The notes beneath the pieces are model-generated. The model was given only the letters and a program-made list of their open reading frames with translations, was not told the origin of the DNA and ran no database searches. Source: Vibrio qingdaonensis (lineage in GTDB: Bacteria; Pseudomonadota; Gammaproteobacteria; Enterobacterales; Vibrionaceae). Taken from it: a DNA stretch of 64,000 nucleotides. The position numbers were made by a program, and so were the translations under genes. Each line of letters opens with the position of its first letter. Positions within the stretch are counted from its first letter, which is position 1. The stretch covers positions 1 to 64,000 of the forward strand of contig NZ_JAKRRY010000005.1 in the NCBI RefSeq assembly GCF_026191675.1. Reading direction: 5' to 3'. Positions 44,731-54,355 of this stretch are shown piece by piece.

Positions 44731-46614
44731 ATGGAACGAACAGGAAGCACTATCGAAATCAAATCCCTAACTCCGTCTGACTGTAACAAGGTTTCAGACA
44801 TAATCCGCAACCATCTGGTGGTGCTCTCAGTGAGGTGCTTTGGGTGGTGTATTGTTGAAAATAAGCAGCTTTCAATCCAATGGATTGACCACACGAACAA
44901 CACTCAACCGCAAACCACATTGCCCCCTGTCACTTTCATTAAGTCAACGCCAAAAACCGCGGGAATACAGCAAGCTCTACAAACAACATTAGTGCGTCTT
45001 GGCTACCTTACTATCGATACACATATACATTACCAATATTTACCAACTTCACATCATGGTTATCAACTCGGAATATTTGCAGCTTGCCCACCAGCAGAAA
45101 ATACAAGCCAACTTATCAGACTATCTCTCACTCAAATCGATACGTACTTAACACAGCGCCGTTTATCTACAGAACTTTTTAAGGCAAAAAAAGAGTTTCA
45201 ACAGCAGCTGCAAAGTAAAGATAAAAAAATAGCCCAGCTAGATGCGATGGTCGAAGCATTAAAGAGTCAGCACAGCGAACTCGGCACACAAATGCAGTTT
45301 CAAGTCACCCATGACCCCGCGACAAGAATGCTAAATAGGGCTGGCTTCGAATTAGCTCTTCAACGTATCTTACGCAGCACCACGGTAAAATCTGGCAAAG
45401 TTTACCTATCGGTCATTTTTCTTCATTTCACTAACGGTGAGCGTGCACAAGCGCGCATTGGCTATCAATCCTTTGATCTGTTATTGAGCGAATTTGAAAA
45501 TATGATCCACTTAAACACGCCCCATGTTAGCCATGTTGCCCGTATTTCCACTACAGAAATCGCCCTTGCCGCTATTGTTCCCTCGTTAGATGATATGTTT
45601 TTACCCAACTTATGCCAAAGTCTCTCCAGCGTCGCTCGTGAAGGCTTCAACATTGATCAACAAGAAATTCATCTACACACGTATATGGGCGTAGCCAACT
45701 CTTACCATACAAGTAACGCCACTGACCTTATAAATAATGCCTATCAAGCGTCCGTCGCATGTAAGGAGTCAGGTAATCTTGTCAACGTCTTTTCTTATGC
45801 TGACCAAGTTGAACAAAAAGAGTTCAACCAGCTCGAGAACTACCTATTGCAAGCGGTTCGAAATGACGACCTTATTTTGCACTTCCAACCAAAAGTAAGC
45901 CTCGACACGGGACAGTGGACTGGCGCTGAAGTCTTACTGCGATGGCGGCACCCTGTTTTGGGTGATGTATCAAATGAAGCATTGATTCACATGGCGGAAA
46001 AAAATGGTCTCATTATCGAGGTCGGTTATTTCGTGTTACGGAGCGCCATAGATCGGGCCTCGGAATGGATTCAAATTGCCCCTGAATTTCATTTATCTGT
46101 CAACGTGTCAGCCAAACAGATTTGCGCTTTACACTTTGCAGACAAAGTCACCGATCTGCTCACTCAGCATGAACTCCCTCCAGGTAATCTAGAATTAGAA
46201 TTAACGGAGAGTTGTCTTGTCGATAACTTCGAGGTAGCAAGAAGCAATATTGAAAAGCTCAAAGCACAAGGTGTCATGTTTGCACTTGATGACTTTGGCA
46301 CGGGCTATGCCTCCTTTAATTACCTAAAACAATTGCCCTTTGATGCACTTAAGATCGACAAAGAATTTCTTAGTAATGTTTTGTATAGCAAGCAGGATAA
46401 AGCCATTTTACGTTCAATTATTACCATTGCTAAAAAACTGAACAAGCAAGTCGTGGTTGAAGGCGTTGAAAGTGAAGCACAACACGAGTTTATTCGACTA
46501 GAGCGCTGCGATATTGGCCAAGGATATTTCTACGCTAAACCTATGCCTCGTGACGTGTTTGAACGACAGCTCATTAAACAATACCCAGTCCCGCGTAATT
46601 TCATCATCCGTTAG
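44731..46614 (+). CDS. Cytoplasmic GGDEF-EAL protein with degenerate GGDEF
   Basis: The 627-residue protein has an uncharacterised N-terminal domain (about 1-140), a coiled coil (about 145-195), a degenerate GGDEF domain in which the signature is STTEI (273-277), and a full EAL domain (about 370-615). Glu400 (in AEVLLRW), the Asn of NVSAKQ, the Glu of ELTESC, Asp520-Asp521, the Lys of LKIDKEF and VVEGVESE are all present, so it should be a c-di-GMP phosphodiesterase. The GGDEF part may bind GTP as an activator. No membrane segment is seen. Confidence 0.88.
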   Translation: MERTGSTIEIKSLTPSDCNKVSDIIRNHLVVLSVRCFGWCIVENKQLSIQWIDHTNNTQPQTTLPPVTFIKSTPKTAGIQQALQTTLVRLGYLTIDTHIHYQYLPTSHHGYQLGIFAACPPAENTSQLIRLSLTQIDTYLTQRRLSTELFKAKKEFQQQLQSKDKKIAQLDAMVEALKSQHSELGTQMQFQVTHDPATRMLNRAGFELALQRILRSTTVKSGKVYLSVIFLHFTNGERAQARIGYQSFDLLLSEFENMIHLNTPHVSHVARISTTEIALAAIVPSLDDMFLPNLCQSLSSVAREGFNIDQQEIHLHTYMGVANSYHTSNATDLINNAYQASVACKESGNLVNVFSYADQVEQKEFNQLENYLLQAVRNDDLILHFQPKVSLDTGQWTGAEVLLRWRHPVLGDVSNEALIHMAEKNGLIIEVGYFVLRSAIDRASEWIQIAPEFHLSVNVSAKQICALHFADKVTDLLTQHELPPGNLELELTESCLVDNFEVARSNIEKLKAQGVMFALDDFGTGYASFNYLKQLPFDALKIDKEFLSNVLYSKQDKAILRSIITIAKKLNKQVVVEGVESEAQHEFIRLERCDIGQGYFYAKPMPRDVFERQLIKQYPVPRNFIIR

Positions 46615-46767
46615 ACTATGCGTAATGGCGTGCTTTGAAGACATCGAATATGCGTAAAAACAAGGAATAACGTACTCTTCGTCGGTAGAATGACGTTTAT
46701 GTCTTTACCATCACTAGCGCGGCTCCTATAATCGCGCCCCAAACTCTAGAAATGCGGAATTTGCGTC

Positions 46768-48423
46768 ATGGATCAATTGATAGCCAAACTAAAGAAAATT
46801 GAAAAACAGAACTACCGAGCCTACCAACAAATTAAAGGCCAATACGACTTTACTGATTTCGATTTTTATATTGATCACGTCCAATCCGACCCGTACGCCA
46901 CCGCATCTCGAGTTCGCGCCTTTAGAAAATGGTCGTTAACCGGTTTGGAATGGCTTAAAGCATGTTCACCAAGCTATCAGATTGCGGCGCGTGACTTTAT
47001 TGCACGTACCTTTGCCGACTTTGCCAAGCAAGAAAACAGTGTCTCTGTCACATTAACGGGCCAAACCGTTATGGATTCCACCTCGGTGGTTTTTAGTGAT
47101 GAAGGTATTGAGTTACGTTTTCGAGTTAACCTACCAGCAGAAGGTCGAAATATCTTAGGCAAGAAAGCCTCGAACATCCTGACATTCCACCTCCCAAAGT
47201 ATATTCGTAAATGTACGCTAGAACGTGAAATCGATGTCGAAGCGCTGAAGCGTCACTGTGAAGTGATCGAAGACCAAGACGCACTGCGTCGTCAGCTAGA
47301 CGAACACAATCTCATTGCTTTTGTTGCCAATGGCAGTGTGCTACCACGTATTGCCGGTAACTGTGATTTCCCGATGAAAGACGCCATTGCATTTGTGTCA
47401 CCACTCTCACTAGAAGTGACACTGCAACGTCCGAATCACGGCGAAGTGAAGGGAATGGGTGTACCAAAAGGCGTGACCTTAATCGTTGGGGGTGGTTTCC
47501 ATGGTAAGTCTACGTTACTTAACGCTATCGAGCGTTCAATCTACAACCACATTCCTGGCGATGGTCGCGAGTGCATTGTTACCTCAACTGACGCAACTAA
47601 AATCAAAGCAGAAGATGGTCGTTCAATTCACAACTTGAACTTAAGCAATTACATCAACCACCTGCCCTTTGGTAAAGAGACCAGTGACTTCAGCACTCAA
47701 GATGCCTCAGGTTCGACGTCTCAGGCTGCGTGGCTACAAGAATCTATTGAAGCGGGAGCGACGGGCATCTTAATTGATGAAGATACCTCAGCGACCAACT
47801 TTATGATTCGTGATGAGCGTATGCAAGCGCTTGTCGCTAAAGGGGCCGAACCTATTACTCCATTTGTCGATCGGGTTGGTCAATTGCGCGATGAGCTTGA
47901 TATCTCCACCATAATTGTCATGGGCGGCTCTGGCGATTATCTTGATGTTGCTAATACCGTCATTCAAATGCATGACTATCAAGCTATTGATGTGACCGAA
48001 AAAGCACAAGAAGTCGTTAAACTACACCCTAGTGAGCGACAAAATGAGAGCGAAAAGCCACTGGAGATGATTCCGCCACGCCATGTTGATTCAGAACACT
48101 TAATGTCGATTTTAGCGGAAGGAAAATTCCGTGTATCAGGGAAAGGCGGCAACTCATTACGCTTTGGTAAAGAAACTATCGATCTAAAAGCGTTGGAGCA
48201 ATTAGAGTCCAATGCTGAGCTAAATGCAATTGGTTGGTTAATATTCCAACTCGCACAGCAACCAGGTTGGTCAGAGCACCCACCAAAAGCGATGCAGACA
48301 TTGCTAGAGGGGGATTGGAGCTCAAGAATGCCTAATTCAGGGGATTTGGCAAAACCTCGTGTTATTGATGCTCTTTCAGCATTAAATAGGCTGCGCAGCG
48401 CTAAAATGCGTCAACCAAGATAA
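46768..48423 (+). CDS. ABC-type ATPase of the PF09818 family
   Basis: The 551-residue soluble protein carries a P-loop VGGGFHGKST (241-249 core), a Walker B-type region ATGILIDEDTSATNFM, and a late IIVMGGSGDYLDVANTVIQM segment, the layout of the predicted ABC-class ATPases of PF09818. It has no membrane domain and is not a transporter. The function is poorly known; RNA-related roles have been proposed for the family. It is convergent with the DnaJ-related gene and has a weak Shine-Dalgarno. Confidence 0.8.
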   Translation: MDQLIAKLKKIEKQNYRAYQQIKGQYDFTDFDFYIDHVQSDPYATASRVRAFRKWSLTGLEWLKACSPSYQIAARDFIARTFADFAKQENSVSVTLTGQTVMDSTSVVFSDEGIELRFRVNLPAEGRNILGKKASNILTFHLPKYIRKCTLEREIDVEALKRHCEVIEDQDALRRQLDEHNLIAFVANGSVLPRIAGNCDFPMKDAIAFVSPLSLEVTLQRPNHGEVKGMGVPKGVTLIVGGGFHGKSTLLNAIERSIYNHIPGDGRECIVTSTDATKIKAEDGRSIHNLNLSNYINHLPFGKETSDFSTQDASGSTSQAAWLQESIEAGATGILIDEDTSATNFMIRDERMQALVAKGAEPITPFVDRVGQLRDELDISTIIVMGGSGDYLDVANTVIQMHDYQAIDVTEKAQEVVKLHPSERQNESEKPLEMIPPRHVDSEHLMSILAEGKFRVSGKGGNSLRFGKETIDLKALEQLESNAELNAIGWLIFQLAQQPGWSEHPPKAMQTLLEGDWSSRMPNSGDLAKPRVIDALSALNRLRSAKMRQPR

Positions 48424-48482
48424 ACAAGCTAAGCACGCAATCGATGAAGCGTAGCAATGATAAACATGTGTTTTTGTCGGAA

Positions 48483-49094
48483 TTATTTCAGTAACGACCA
48501 CGCTTCGCAGGCTAATTTAAATTGTTCCGCATCCCCTCCTTCACGGTCGGGATGCCACTTCAATGCGCAGCGACGCCAGGCTTGGCGGATATCTTTTGAT
48601 GTGGCGGTTTCGTCCAGATTAAAAAAATCGAACGCCTTACGCTGTGACATTGTCACGTCCTTCGCACCAACATGCGCCTGATATCGATCCCAAAAGTCAT
48701 TCAGTAACCGTTTTACTTCCAACGTGTCCGCTTCATAATGAGACCAATCTAAGTAATATTGACGCAGTGGATCGGAAGGAGAAATACCGTGATTGTCTGC
48801 ATCAAAAGGCAGCAGTTCGATGCTCATCGCTTCTACATTTAGCCACTTTTCAGGTACCAACATTCCTTGTAGTTGGTATAAAGCATTCATCAATAGAAAG
48901 TTACGCTTGAACAGATCTTTTTCTGGTCGCTCATCAAGCACAGGGATTAAATTATCATTCATTAGCTCCGAAGCTAACACATGAATCTTCCAACTGCTCG
49001 TGCTTGCTTCTAAACGATTTAGCACCGACCAGATTAATGGATTATCCTCGGTTCTAAAGGCATGAACTTCGCTATCTCTTTGCTCTGTCAACAC
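48483..49094 (-). CDS. DnaJ-related protein with C-terminal J domain
   Basis: The 203-residue protein has an uncharacterised N-terminal region (about 1-145) and a J domain at the extreme C-terminus (about 150-203) with the HPD motif at 181-183 (KWHPDREGG), so it can stimulate Hsp70 ATPase. This reversed order is that of the DNAJ_related family. There is no glycine-rich or zinc region. The start is GTG with GGGAG 5 nt upstream. Confidence 0.85.
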   Translation of the reverse strand: MLTEQRDSEVHAFRTEDNPLIWSVLNRLEASTSSWKIHVLASELMNDNLIPVLDERPEKDLFKRNFLLMNALYQLQGMLVPEKWLNVEAMSIELLPFDADNHGISPSDPLRQYYLDWSHYEADTLEVKRLLNDFWDRYQAHVGAKDVTMSQRKAFDFFNLDETATSKDIRQAWRRCALKWHPDREGGDAEQFKLACEAWSLLK

Positions 49095-49232
49095 ATTGCT
49101 CCCTAATGCACTCTTTTTATGTTAGCACTTCTCCAAATTGAATGCGTCGCTAAAACGCTCGTTACCTAACCAAGAGTCCATTCGAGTTAGCGCTACATTG
49201 TTGAACATTTGACTCTAGGCTGCTTTAAACAC

Positions 49233-49263
49233 AAAAAAGCCAGTGTCTTCATTCACTGGCTTT
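49233..49263 (-). terminator. Intrinsic terminator of the 2OG oxygenase gene
   Basis: On the minus strand AAAGCCAGTG, an 8-nt loop and CACTGGCTTT run into six T. Confidence 0.85.
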
Positions 49264-49292
49264 AGACTCGTACGATCCAACGACTTGCTGAG

Positions 49293-50132
49293 CTAGATTA
49301 CACCGAGCTCTCGTAAACGTTCCATTAGATAACTGTCGGCAGTATAGCGCTCAGATAATACCACTTCAGGTTTGGGATGCAGAAATAACGGCAACGATAT
49401 TCTTGATTGGGTTTGCTTCTCACCCGTTGGGTTAATCACGCGATGCGTGGTAGATGGGAAGTATCCTCCACTGGCTTCTTGCAACATGTCACCAATGTTA
49501 ATGATCAAGTTGCCAAAGTCACAAGGCACATCTAACCACCCCCCATCTTGCGTTTTCACCTGCAATCCAGGCTCGTTTGCCGCAGGCAACACGGTCAATA
49601 AGTTAATATCTTCATGCGCTGCTGCTCGGATCGCCCCGGGTTCTTCATCACCCGTCATTGGCGGATAGTGCAATACCCGCAATAGGGTCTTGTCACTATT
49701 GTTAATCATTTCCGACAAGGCGATAGAAAACTTTTCTTGTACATCTTTTGGTGCATGCGATTCAACCCAGCCCAATAGCTCTTCAGCAAAGGCATTCGCA
49801 CGCGAATAATAGTCTAGAATTTCACTCTTTAGCTCTACTGGAATTTGTCCCCATGGGTAGATATGAAAGTACTCTTTAATGTCTTTTACCGCATGCCCTT
49901 TCGCAACCTCGGACACGCTAGGCGGGAAGTATCCATCTTGGGTGTCTACGTTGAATCGATAACCTTCTTTCTCAGAAGAATTAAAAAACACTTGCCAGTT
50001 CTTATAGATGGATTCAACTAATGACTTAGGGATCGGATGATTTTTTAATACACCAAACCCCGTTTCTCTTAGTGAATTGACAAATAATTCCGGAGCATTG
50101 GGATCTAAATAATCGACAGTTTCTAATTTCAT
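49293..50132 (-). CDS. 2-oxoglutarate/Fe(II)-dependent oxygenase, isopenicillin N synthase-like
   Basis: The 279-residue enzyme has the non-haem iron triad His173, Asp175 (AAHEDINLL) and His230 (STTHRVIN), and the 2-oxoglutarate-binding Arg244-x-Ser246 (RISLP). The N-terminal DIOX_N-like region (GFGVLKNHPIPKSLVESIY) completes the fold. Family members hydroxylate or desaturate small molecules; the substrate here is unknown. A CRP-type site lies about 100 bp upstream, shared with the divergent yjdF-like gene. Confidence 0.85.
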   Translation of the reverse strand: MKLETVDYLDPNAPELFVNSLRETGFGVLKNHPIPKSLVESIYKNWQVFFNSSEKEGYRFNVDTQDGYFPPSVSEVAKGHAVKDIKEYFHIYPWGQIPVELKSEILDYYSRANAFAEELLGWVESHAPKDVQEKFSIALSEMINNSDKTLLRVLHYPPMTGDEEPGAIRAAAHEDINLLTVLPAANEPGLQVKTQDGGWLDVPCDFGNLIINIGDMLQEASGGYFPSTTHRVINPTGEKQTQSRISLPLFLHPKPEVVLSERYTADSYLMERLRELGVI

Positions 50133-50233
50133 GACTTCACTTTCGTATCTTTTTTGTTGTGGGGCGATGTTAAGAAAAAGTTAGCGTACTTTCAAAGTAT
50201 TGCTGACTCAATTTCAGCAACAACCACTTGCAA

Positions 50234-50249
50234 TGTGAACTACATCACA
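50234..50249. promoter_or_regulatory. CRP-cAMP binding site
   Basis: TGTGA-N6-TCACA is a perfect CRP core. It lies between two divergent genes, 102 bp from the oxygenase start and 112 bp from the yjdF-like start. Which gene it controls is not decided. Confidence 0.65.
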
Positions 50250-50360
50250 CAAACTCAGTATTCAATCCGTTGGCCTAGCATGTAATGACATCGACATGCC
50301 AACACCCACAGAAAATAAAATGTACTATAGTGATTCAATCGTGACTGGTAAGGATACTAA

Positions 50361-50972
50361 ATGACCGCTTCACTTGCGCCGCGCCCCACTTTGGTGGTTT
50401 TGACCCTGCTCTATACAGTCATCTTAGGGTTTTCATCTATCGATCCCCACTCTCGTGCGGTTTGGATTGCTGAGATCATCCCTGCTATTGGAATTTTAGT
50501 GCTGATTTGGATTGTATCTCGGCGTTTCACCTTCTCTAACATCGCCTACATGCTGATGTTCATTTGGCTAGCGCTGCACACGGTTGGGGCAAAGTACACC
50601 TTTGCAGAGGTCCCGTTTGACTGGTTTAACGAATTGATCGGCTCTGAACGAAATAATTTTGACCGTGTCGCGCATTTTTCCATCGGCTTGTACGCGTTTT
50701 CAATAGCAGAATACGTACACCAAACCAAACTCATGGCAAAAATACCCGCCACACTCTTCGCTTTGTTTGCCATCATGAGTTTAGCCGCCGCCTACGAAAT
50801 TATTGAGTGGTGGTATGCCGTTTTGGCTGGCGGCGATGAAGGCATCGCGTTTTTGGGATCGCAAGGCGATATATGGGATGCGCAAAAGGATATGCTCTGT
50901 GACACGTTAGGGGCGGTTACATCCCTATTGCTGTTTCTTACTCTCACACGCCGCCATAGCGTATCTCGTTGA
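50361..50972 (+). CDS. yjdF: YjdF-like inner-membrane protein (DUF2238)
   Basis: The 203-residue protein has five or six predicted transmembrane helices with conserved YTFAEVPFDWF, NNFDRVAHFSIG, YEIIEWWYAV and GDIWDAQKDMLCDTLGA, the acidic residues of the DUF2238 family. The repeated His/Asp/Glu in membrane segments suggests a metal site, but no function is known. AAGGA precedes the ATG. Confidence 0.87.
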   Translation: MTASLAPRPTLVVLTLLYTVILGFSSIDPHSRAVWIAEIIPAIGILVLIWIVSRRFTFSNIAYMLMFIWLALHTVGAKYTFAEVPFDWFNELIGSERNNFDRVAHFSIGLYAFSIAEYVHQTKLMAKIPATLFALFAIMSLAAAYEIIEWWYAVLAGGDEGIAFLGSQGDIWDAQKDMLCDTLGAVTSLLLFLTLTRRHSVSR

Positions 50973-51071
50973 TAGCGTTTGCTTAAAAAACAGTCATGCA
51001 ACTAATTAACCACTGCATGATAGTAAATAAAGACCCACAGAAGTCGTCAACGGTATTACCTCATCCCAAAC

Positions 51072-51109
51072 AACGGCCAGGTCACTCATCGGTGTGACTC
51101 TTGGCCGTT
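51072..51109. terminator. Hairpin between yjdF and cutA, probable bidirectional terminator
   Basis: AACGGCCA and TGGCCGTT enclose a second stem GTCAC/GTGAC. The stem is strong but the T run is poor on both sides. Confidence 0.5.
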
Positions 51110-51114
51110 CCACA

Positions 51115-51435
51115 TTATGGTTTTACATGGCTCTTTAACCAGTTTAGGTAAGGTCTATACCCCGCTTCTATGGGCAGCGCCACAATTTGCGGCACCTCAT
51201 AATCATGGAGTTCAATAATCAGGCGCTCGAGTTTCGAATAAGCTTCGTTCGTGGATTTAATGATCAACAACATCTCTTGTTCATGGCACACTTTACCCTC
51301 CCACATATAGTGACTGCCGATCACTTGCGTTTGAATACAAGCCGCTAACTGTTTCTCCAACAATCCCGTAATAATAACATTTGCTTGCTGTTCATTGGGC
51401 ACCGTGGTGAGTACCGTTATCGCATTAGACTTCAC
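51115..51435 (-). CDS. cutA: CutA1 divalent-cation tolerance protein
   Basis: The 106-residue protein matches the CutA1 family: TTVPNEQQANVIITGLLEKQLAACIQ, MWEGKV, and YEVPQIVALPIEAGYRPYLNWL. CutA1 forms stable trimers linked to copper and other metal tolerance in E. coli; the mechanism is not established. The start is GTG with GGAG upstream. It is the last gene of the menI-sgrR run, 14 bp after the zinc-ribbon gene. Confidence 0.93.
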   Translation of the reverse strand: MKSNAITVLTTVPNEQQANVIITGLLEKQLAACIQTQVIGSHYMWEGKVCHEQEMLLIIKSTNEAYSKLERLIIELHDYEVPQIVALPIEAGYRPYLNWLKSHVKP

Positions 51436-51449
51436 TGAACTTCTCCAAT

Positions 51450-51701
51450 TTATTTCATACGGACCTTACCACCTACCATCTTAATAGCAGGGGTACCGCG
51501 AACTAAGGTATCGCGCCCAAATACACTGTCACAGTCTGGGCAAACGCCTAAATCATTCGTGTAATCTTCGGTAATTCTTTCTTTGAAACACTTTACCAAC
51601 GCGCCCTTTCCGCCTTTTTTATAGCGATAGAGCTTGGCGCCACATTTACTACAAAACACATCCACCGATTTTGCTGGCGCTTTACTATTGGGTTTCGCCA
51701 T
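51450..51701 (-). CDS. Small zinc-ribbon protein
   Basis: The 83-residue protein has two CxxC pairs, Cys17/Cys20 (CSKC) and Cys54/Cys57 (CPDC), that should bind one zinc. It is basic outside the ribbon (KKGGKG, GGKVRMK), in line with nucleic-acid binding. The function is unknown. Its ATG overlaps the sgrR stop codon by one base (TAATG), so it is translationally coupled to sgrR, and cutA follows. Confidence 0.75.
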   Translation of the reverse strand: MAKPNSKAPAKSVDVFCSKCGAKLYRYKKGGKGALVKCFKERITEDYTNDLGVCPDCDSVFGRDTLVRGTPAIKMVGGKVRMK

Positions 51702-53458
51702 TACCCGTCTCTCTTATTACTGTCACTTGTGAGCGGGTAGTTTTGATAGACCAATTCGTCGGGTTTGACCCAAACTTGGCTAAAGTCAAACCACCCAAGG
51801 GCGTTACATTTGGCGTTTTGTAGGCTACCGCAATGATCTTTGCTGATACCTAACCAGCAATGAAACATAGGTATGACTTGGTAACTTTGCACCAACTGCT
51901 TAGCAATTTCTTGGGCTGGAAACTTATAATCTTCTTGGCTTCGCCATTCTTCTACCACCGTCGACCATGCCAAAAAGTCCTCTGGCTTGGACATCAACTC
52001 AATGCCACTATAATCCAACAACCAACCAGCAATTGCTTCTTCCCTTTTTGTCGCTATACCCATTGGTCTTATCCAGATATCCACATTTTCAGCATCAGGA
52101 GAGTCATGACCATAACGAATAAACTGAGTACGTATTCCGTCTTGTTTCAATAACTCTTCTATTGCTCGCGAAATGTCTGGGAATGTAGGATGCTCTGAAT
52201 AATAAGCGATTTTAATATCTCTAGTGAGCTCAAGTCCTTGCATGTTCTCATATTGAATAGAATCAGCGTGTATTGGCTGGTGATACCAACCTGGTTTTAA
52301 TCCATGAGCAGGGATAATGCCCAAATCGGTGACTGTGCTTTCTGGTAACTTTTTGAATACCGCTAAAGACGTCAATTTTTTCGTTAAATAACGTGCCCAA
52401 GTATCGTCTTTAGCAAGACCACTGACACGGTTAAGCAATAGATAGGTGCATCCTGGGTCGAGCTCAATATCATCATGTTTTTCAGAGCGAGCCCCTGCAA
52501 TAGGGTCCGCTAGAGTCGGAAACACGAGAGTAGAATGAGGTTCATCGATGATCCACACTTCGACCGTATCAAGCAATGGTCGATACCCAAAATACCCATC
52601 AAAAGCAGACAGAATCAGGCGCTTTTCATTATTCGTGGTGACGCTATAAGGACCTGTACCAATAGGAAACCGATCAAAATCATCGTTTCTCATGTTGAGC
52701 GGGGGTAACACCTTAGCGCTGATTTCCGCAAACAAAAAAGCCGCTTGAAAATCAGGTTGCGAAAAGTGAATGTCGAGCACCCAAGGAGACGGGCTAACCA
52801 CATGATCGATATGAGAAAACAATCTCGATGTTTTTAATGACTCAATACTTGAAATAATATGTTCAATCGTCAGTAGTTCACCATTATGAAAGCGCACACC
52901 AGGTCGGATGTAAAAACGCCAATGACAGTCACTCAACTGCTGCCAGTGATGGGCGAGATCGGGCTTGATCTCATCATGCTCATCAAGTTTGGTTAGCCCG
53001 CTGAATACCTGCCTAGCAATGTGCAACTCGGAACGGCGCAACGGCTTAGCCGGATTAAGCATAGAAAGTGCGCGATAATACGGTAGGCGGATGACTTGCT
53101 TGCCATCAGTCTGCGTTACCCCTAGATAGCTTTGAATCACTTTACTAAGACGATTGGCATCTTTATCTAAGACATTCAGCGCGTGTCCGATTCGTCCTTC
53201 TTCAAGATAACGGCGAGCGAGCGTTTCACTGACGTCGTTGCGGTTTTGCTTAAAATTTAAAGTAGAGAGTTTCCCACGACCTGCCGCAGGGTGCCATTCG
53301 ATCCAACCTGCCTCTTCTAGCTTGTTAAGTACGATGCGGGCGTTGCGGCGCGTACAAAACAGTATTTCGGTGACATCATCAAGCTGCGTTTCAGCATTTT
53401 GACCAGAGAAGTGTTCGAATAAGGTTTCAAACTGTTTACGAAGACGAGGACTACTCAT
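51701..53458 (-). CDS. sgrR: SgrR-type transcriptional regulator with solute-binding domain
   Basis: The 585-residue protein joins an N-terminal winged helix (RKQFETLFEHFSGQ, CTRRNARIVLNKLEEAGWIEW) to a dipeptide/oligopeptide-binding-protein-like domain (RRSELHIARQVFSGLTKL, HHWQQLSDCHWRFYIRPGVRFHNGE), as in E. coli SgrR. E. coli SgrR activates the sRNA sgrS under glucose-phosphate stress; I see no sgrS here. The start ATG 53458 is set by homology, 34 codons inside the open frame, without a visible Shine-Dalgarno. The likely target and ligand are unknown. Confidence 0.85.
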   Translation of the reverse strand: MSSPRLRKQFETLFEHFSGQNAETQLDDVTEILFCTRRNARIVLNKLEEAGWIEWHPAAGRGKLSTLNFKQNRNDVSETLARRYLEEGRIGHALNVLDKDANRLSKVIQSYLGVTQTDGKQVIRLPYYRALSMLNPAKPLRRSELHIARQVFSGLTKLDEHDEIKPDLAHHWQQLSDCHWRFYIRPGVRFHNGELLTIEHIISSIESLKTSRLFSHIDHVVSPSPWVLDIHFSQPDFQAAFLFAEISAKVLPPLNMRNDDFDRFPIGTGPYSVTTNNEKRLILSAFDGYFGYRPLLDTVEVWIIDEPHSTLVFPTLADPIAGARSEKHDDIELDPGCTYLLLNRVSGLAKDDTWARYLTKKLTSLAVFKKLPESTVTDLGIIPAHGLKPGWYHQPIHADSIQYENMQGLELTRDIKIAYYSEHPTFPDISRAIEELLKQDGIRTQFIRYGHDSPDAENVDIWIRPMGIATKREEAIAGWLLDYSGIELMSKPEDFLAWSTVVEEWRSQEDYKFPAQEIAKQLVQSYQVIPMFHCWLGISKDHCGSLQNAKCNALGWFDFSQVWVKPDELVYQNYPLTSDSNKRDG

Positions 53459-53522
53459 AAAGAGGAAAGGCTCAAGAAATGACTTTGGTGTTAGTTTCCT
53501 CTTTACGAGTGCAATTAGCAAG

Positions 53523-53756
53523 TTACAAAGACAGAACCTCGATACCTGTCTCATTCGCAATCTGTTGAATCTGTTCTTGATTATCTAAGCGGATAGACCA
53601 TTTGCATTCGGCACCGATAGCGGAAATAACGCACGCTGGCAAAATTAACTGAACGGCGTCTACTTGAGCTTGTAAAGTCGCTTGGTTACTCGCTAATCGA
53701 ACCACAATTTCATGAGGGGTCATCAACACTTTTCCACCACTAAATTCGACCGTCAT
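53523..53756 (-). CDS. Small hypothetical protein coupled to menI (DUF3389-like)
   Basis: The 77-residue protein (MTVEFSGGKVLMTPHEIVVRL at the start, ECKWSIRLDNQEQIQQIANETG near the end) resembles what I remember as DUF3389, a Vibrio family of unknown function; I cannot verify this. It looks mostly beta with a C-terminal helix. Its ATG overlaps the menI stop as ATGA, so it is co-translated. An upstream extension of 17 codons inside menI is not needed. Confidence 0.65.
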   Translation of the reverse strand: MTVEFSGGKVLMTPHEIVVRLASNQATLQAQVDAVQLILPACVISAIGAECKWSIRLDNQEQIQQIANETGIEVLSL

Positions 53757-54187
53757 GATGTCACTCTTTTGTGTTTCTTGACCGCGATGGTCAAACGACT
53801 CGTACAAACCAATCGTTGCTGGGAGTCGGTAATGTCAATTTGCCACACCTGAGTAGACACCCCTAAATGTACCGGTGTTGCACAACCAATAACATGCCCA
53901 GAACGCATCGCTCGTACATGGTTGGCGTTGATATCTAATCCCACACAGTAATGATTTTCATCGACACAATAATTCGCAGCAAGTGACCCCAACGTTTCGG
54001 CTAACACTACCGATGCACCGCCATGTAACATCCCTAAAGGCTGATGAGTAAAGCTGCATACCGGCATGGTGGCAGACAATGAATTGTCGGAAAAATCCGT
54101 GTATTCAATCTGCAAATGTTCAATCAGTGTATTCTCGGAAGTGCGATTTAGCGCAGCTAATGAGAGTTTCTTCTTCCAAATACTCAC
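53753..54187 (-). CDS. menI: 1,4-dihydroxy-2-naphthoyl-CoA hydrolase (MenI/YdiI-type thioesterase)
   Basis: The 144-residue hot-dog thioesterase matches E. coli MenI: IWKKKLSLAALN, PLGMLHGGASVVLAETLGSLAA with the catalytic Glu, and LDINANHVRAMRSGHV. MenI releases 1,4-dihydroxy-2-naphthoate in menaquinone synthesis. It starts at GTG with AGGA upstream and is translationally coupled to the next gene. A PaaI-like or general acyl-CoA role is the alternative. Confidence 0.87.
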   Translation of the reverse strand: MSIWKKKLSLAALNRTSENTLIEHLQIEYTDFSDNSLSATMPVCSFTHQPLGMLHGGASVVLAETLGSLAANYCVDENHYCVGLDINANHVRAMRSGHVIGCATPVHLGVSTQVWQIDITDSQQRLVCTSRLTIAVKKHKRVTS

Positions 54188-54355
54188 TGTTAAATCCTAT
54201 ACTTAGAGCCATTAATAAAAAGTATGATGCCTTGAGTTCTTTCGTTTGGCAAATATCATAAAATAACAACTGTTCACCGCTACGCTGTTCTTTACGTAAT
54301 CTTATACTTTGACAAACAGAAAGTGCTAGCACGGATGCATAGGAGTAACAACATC

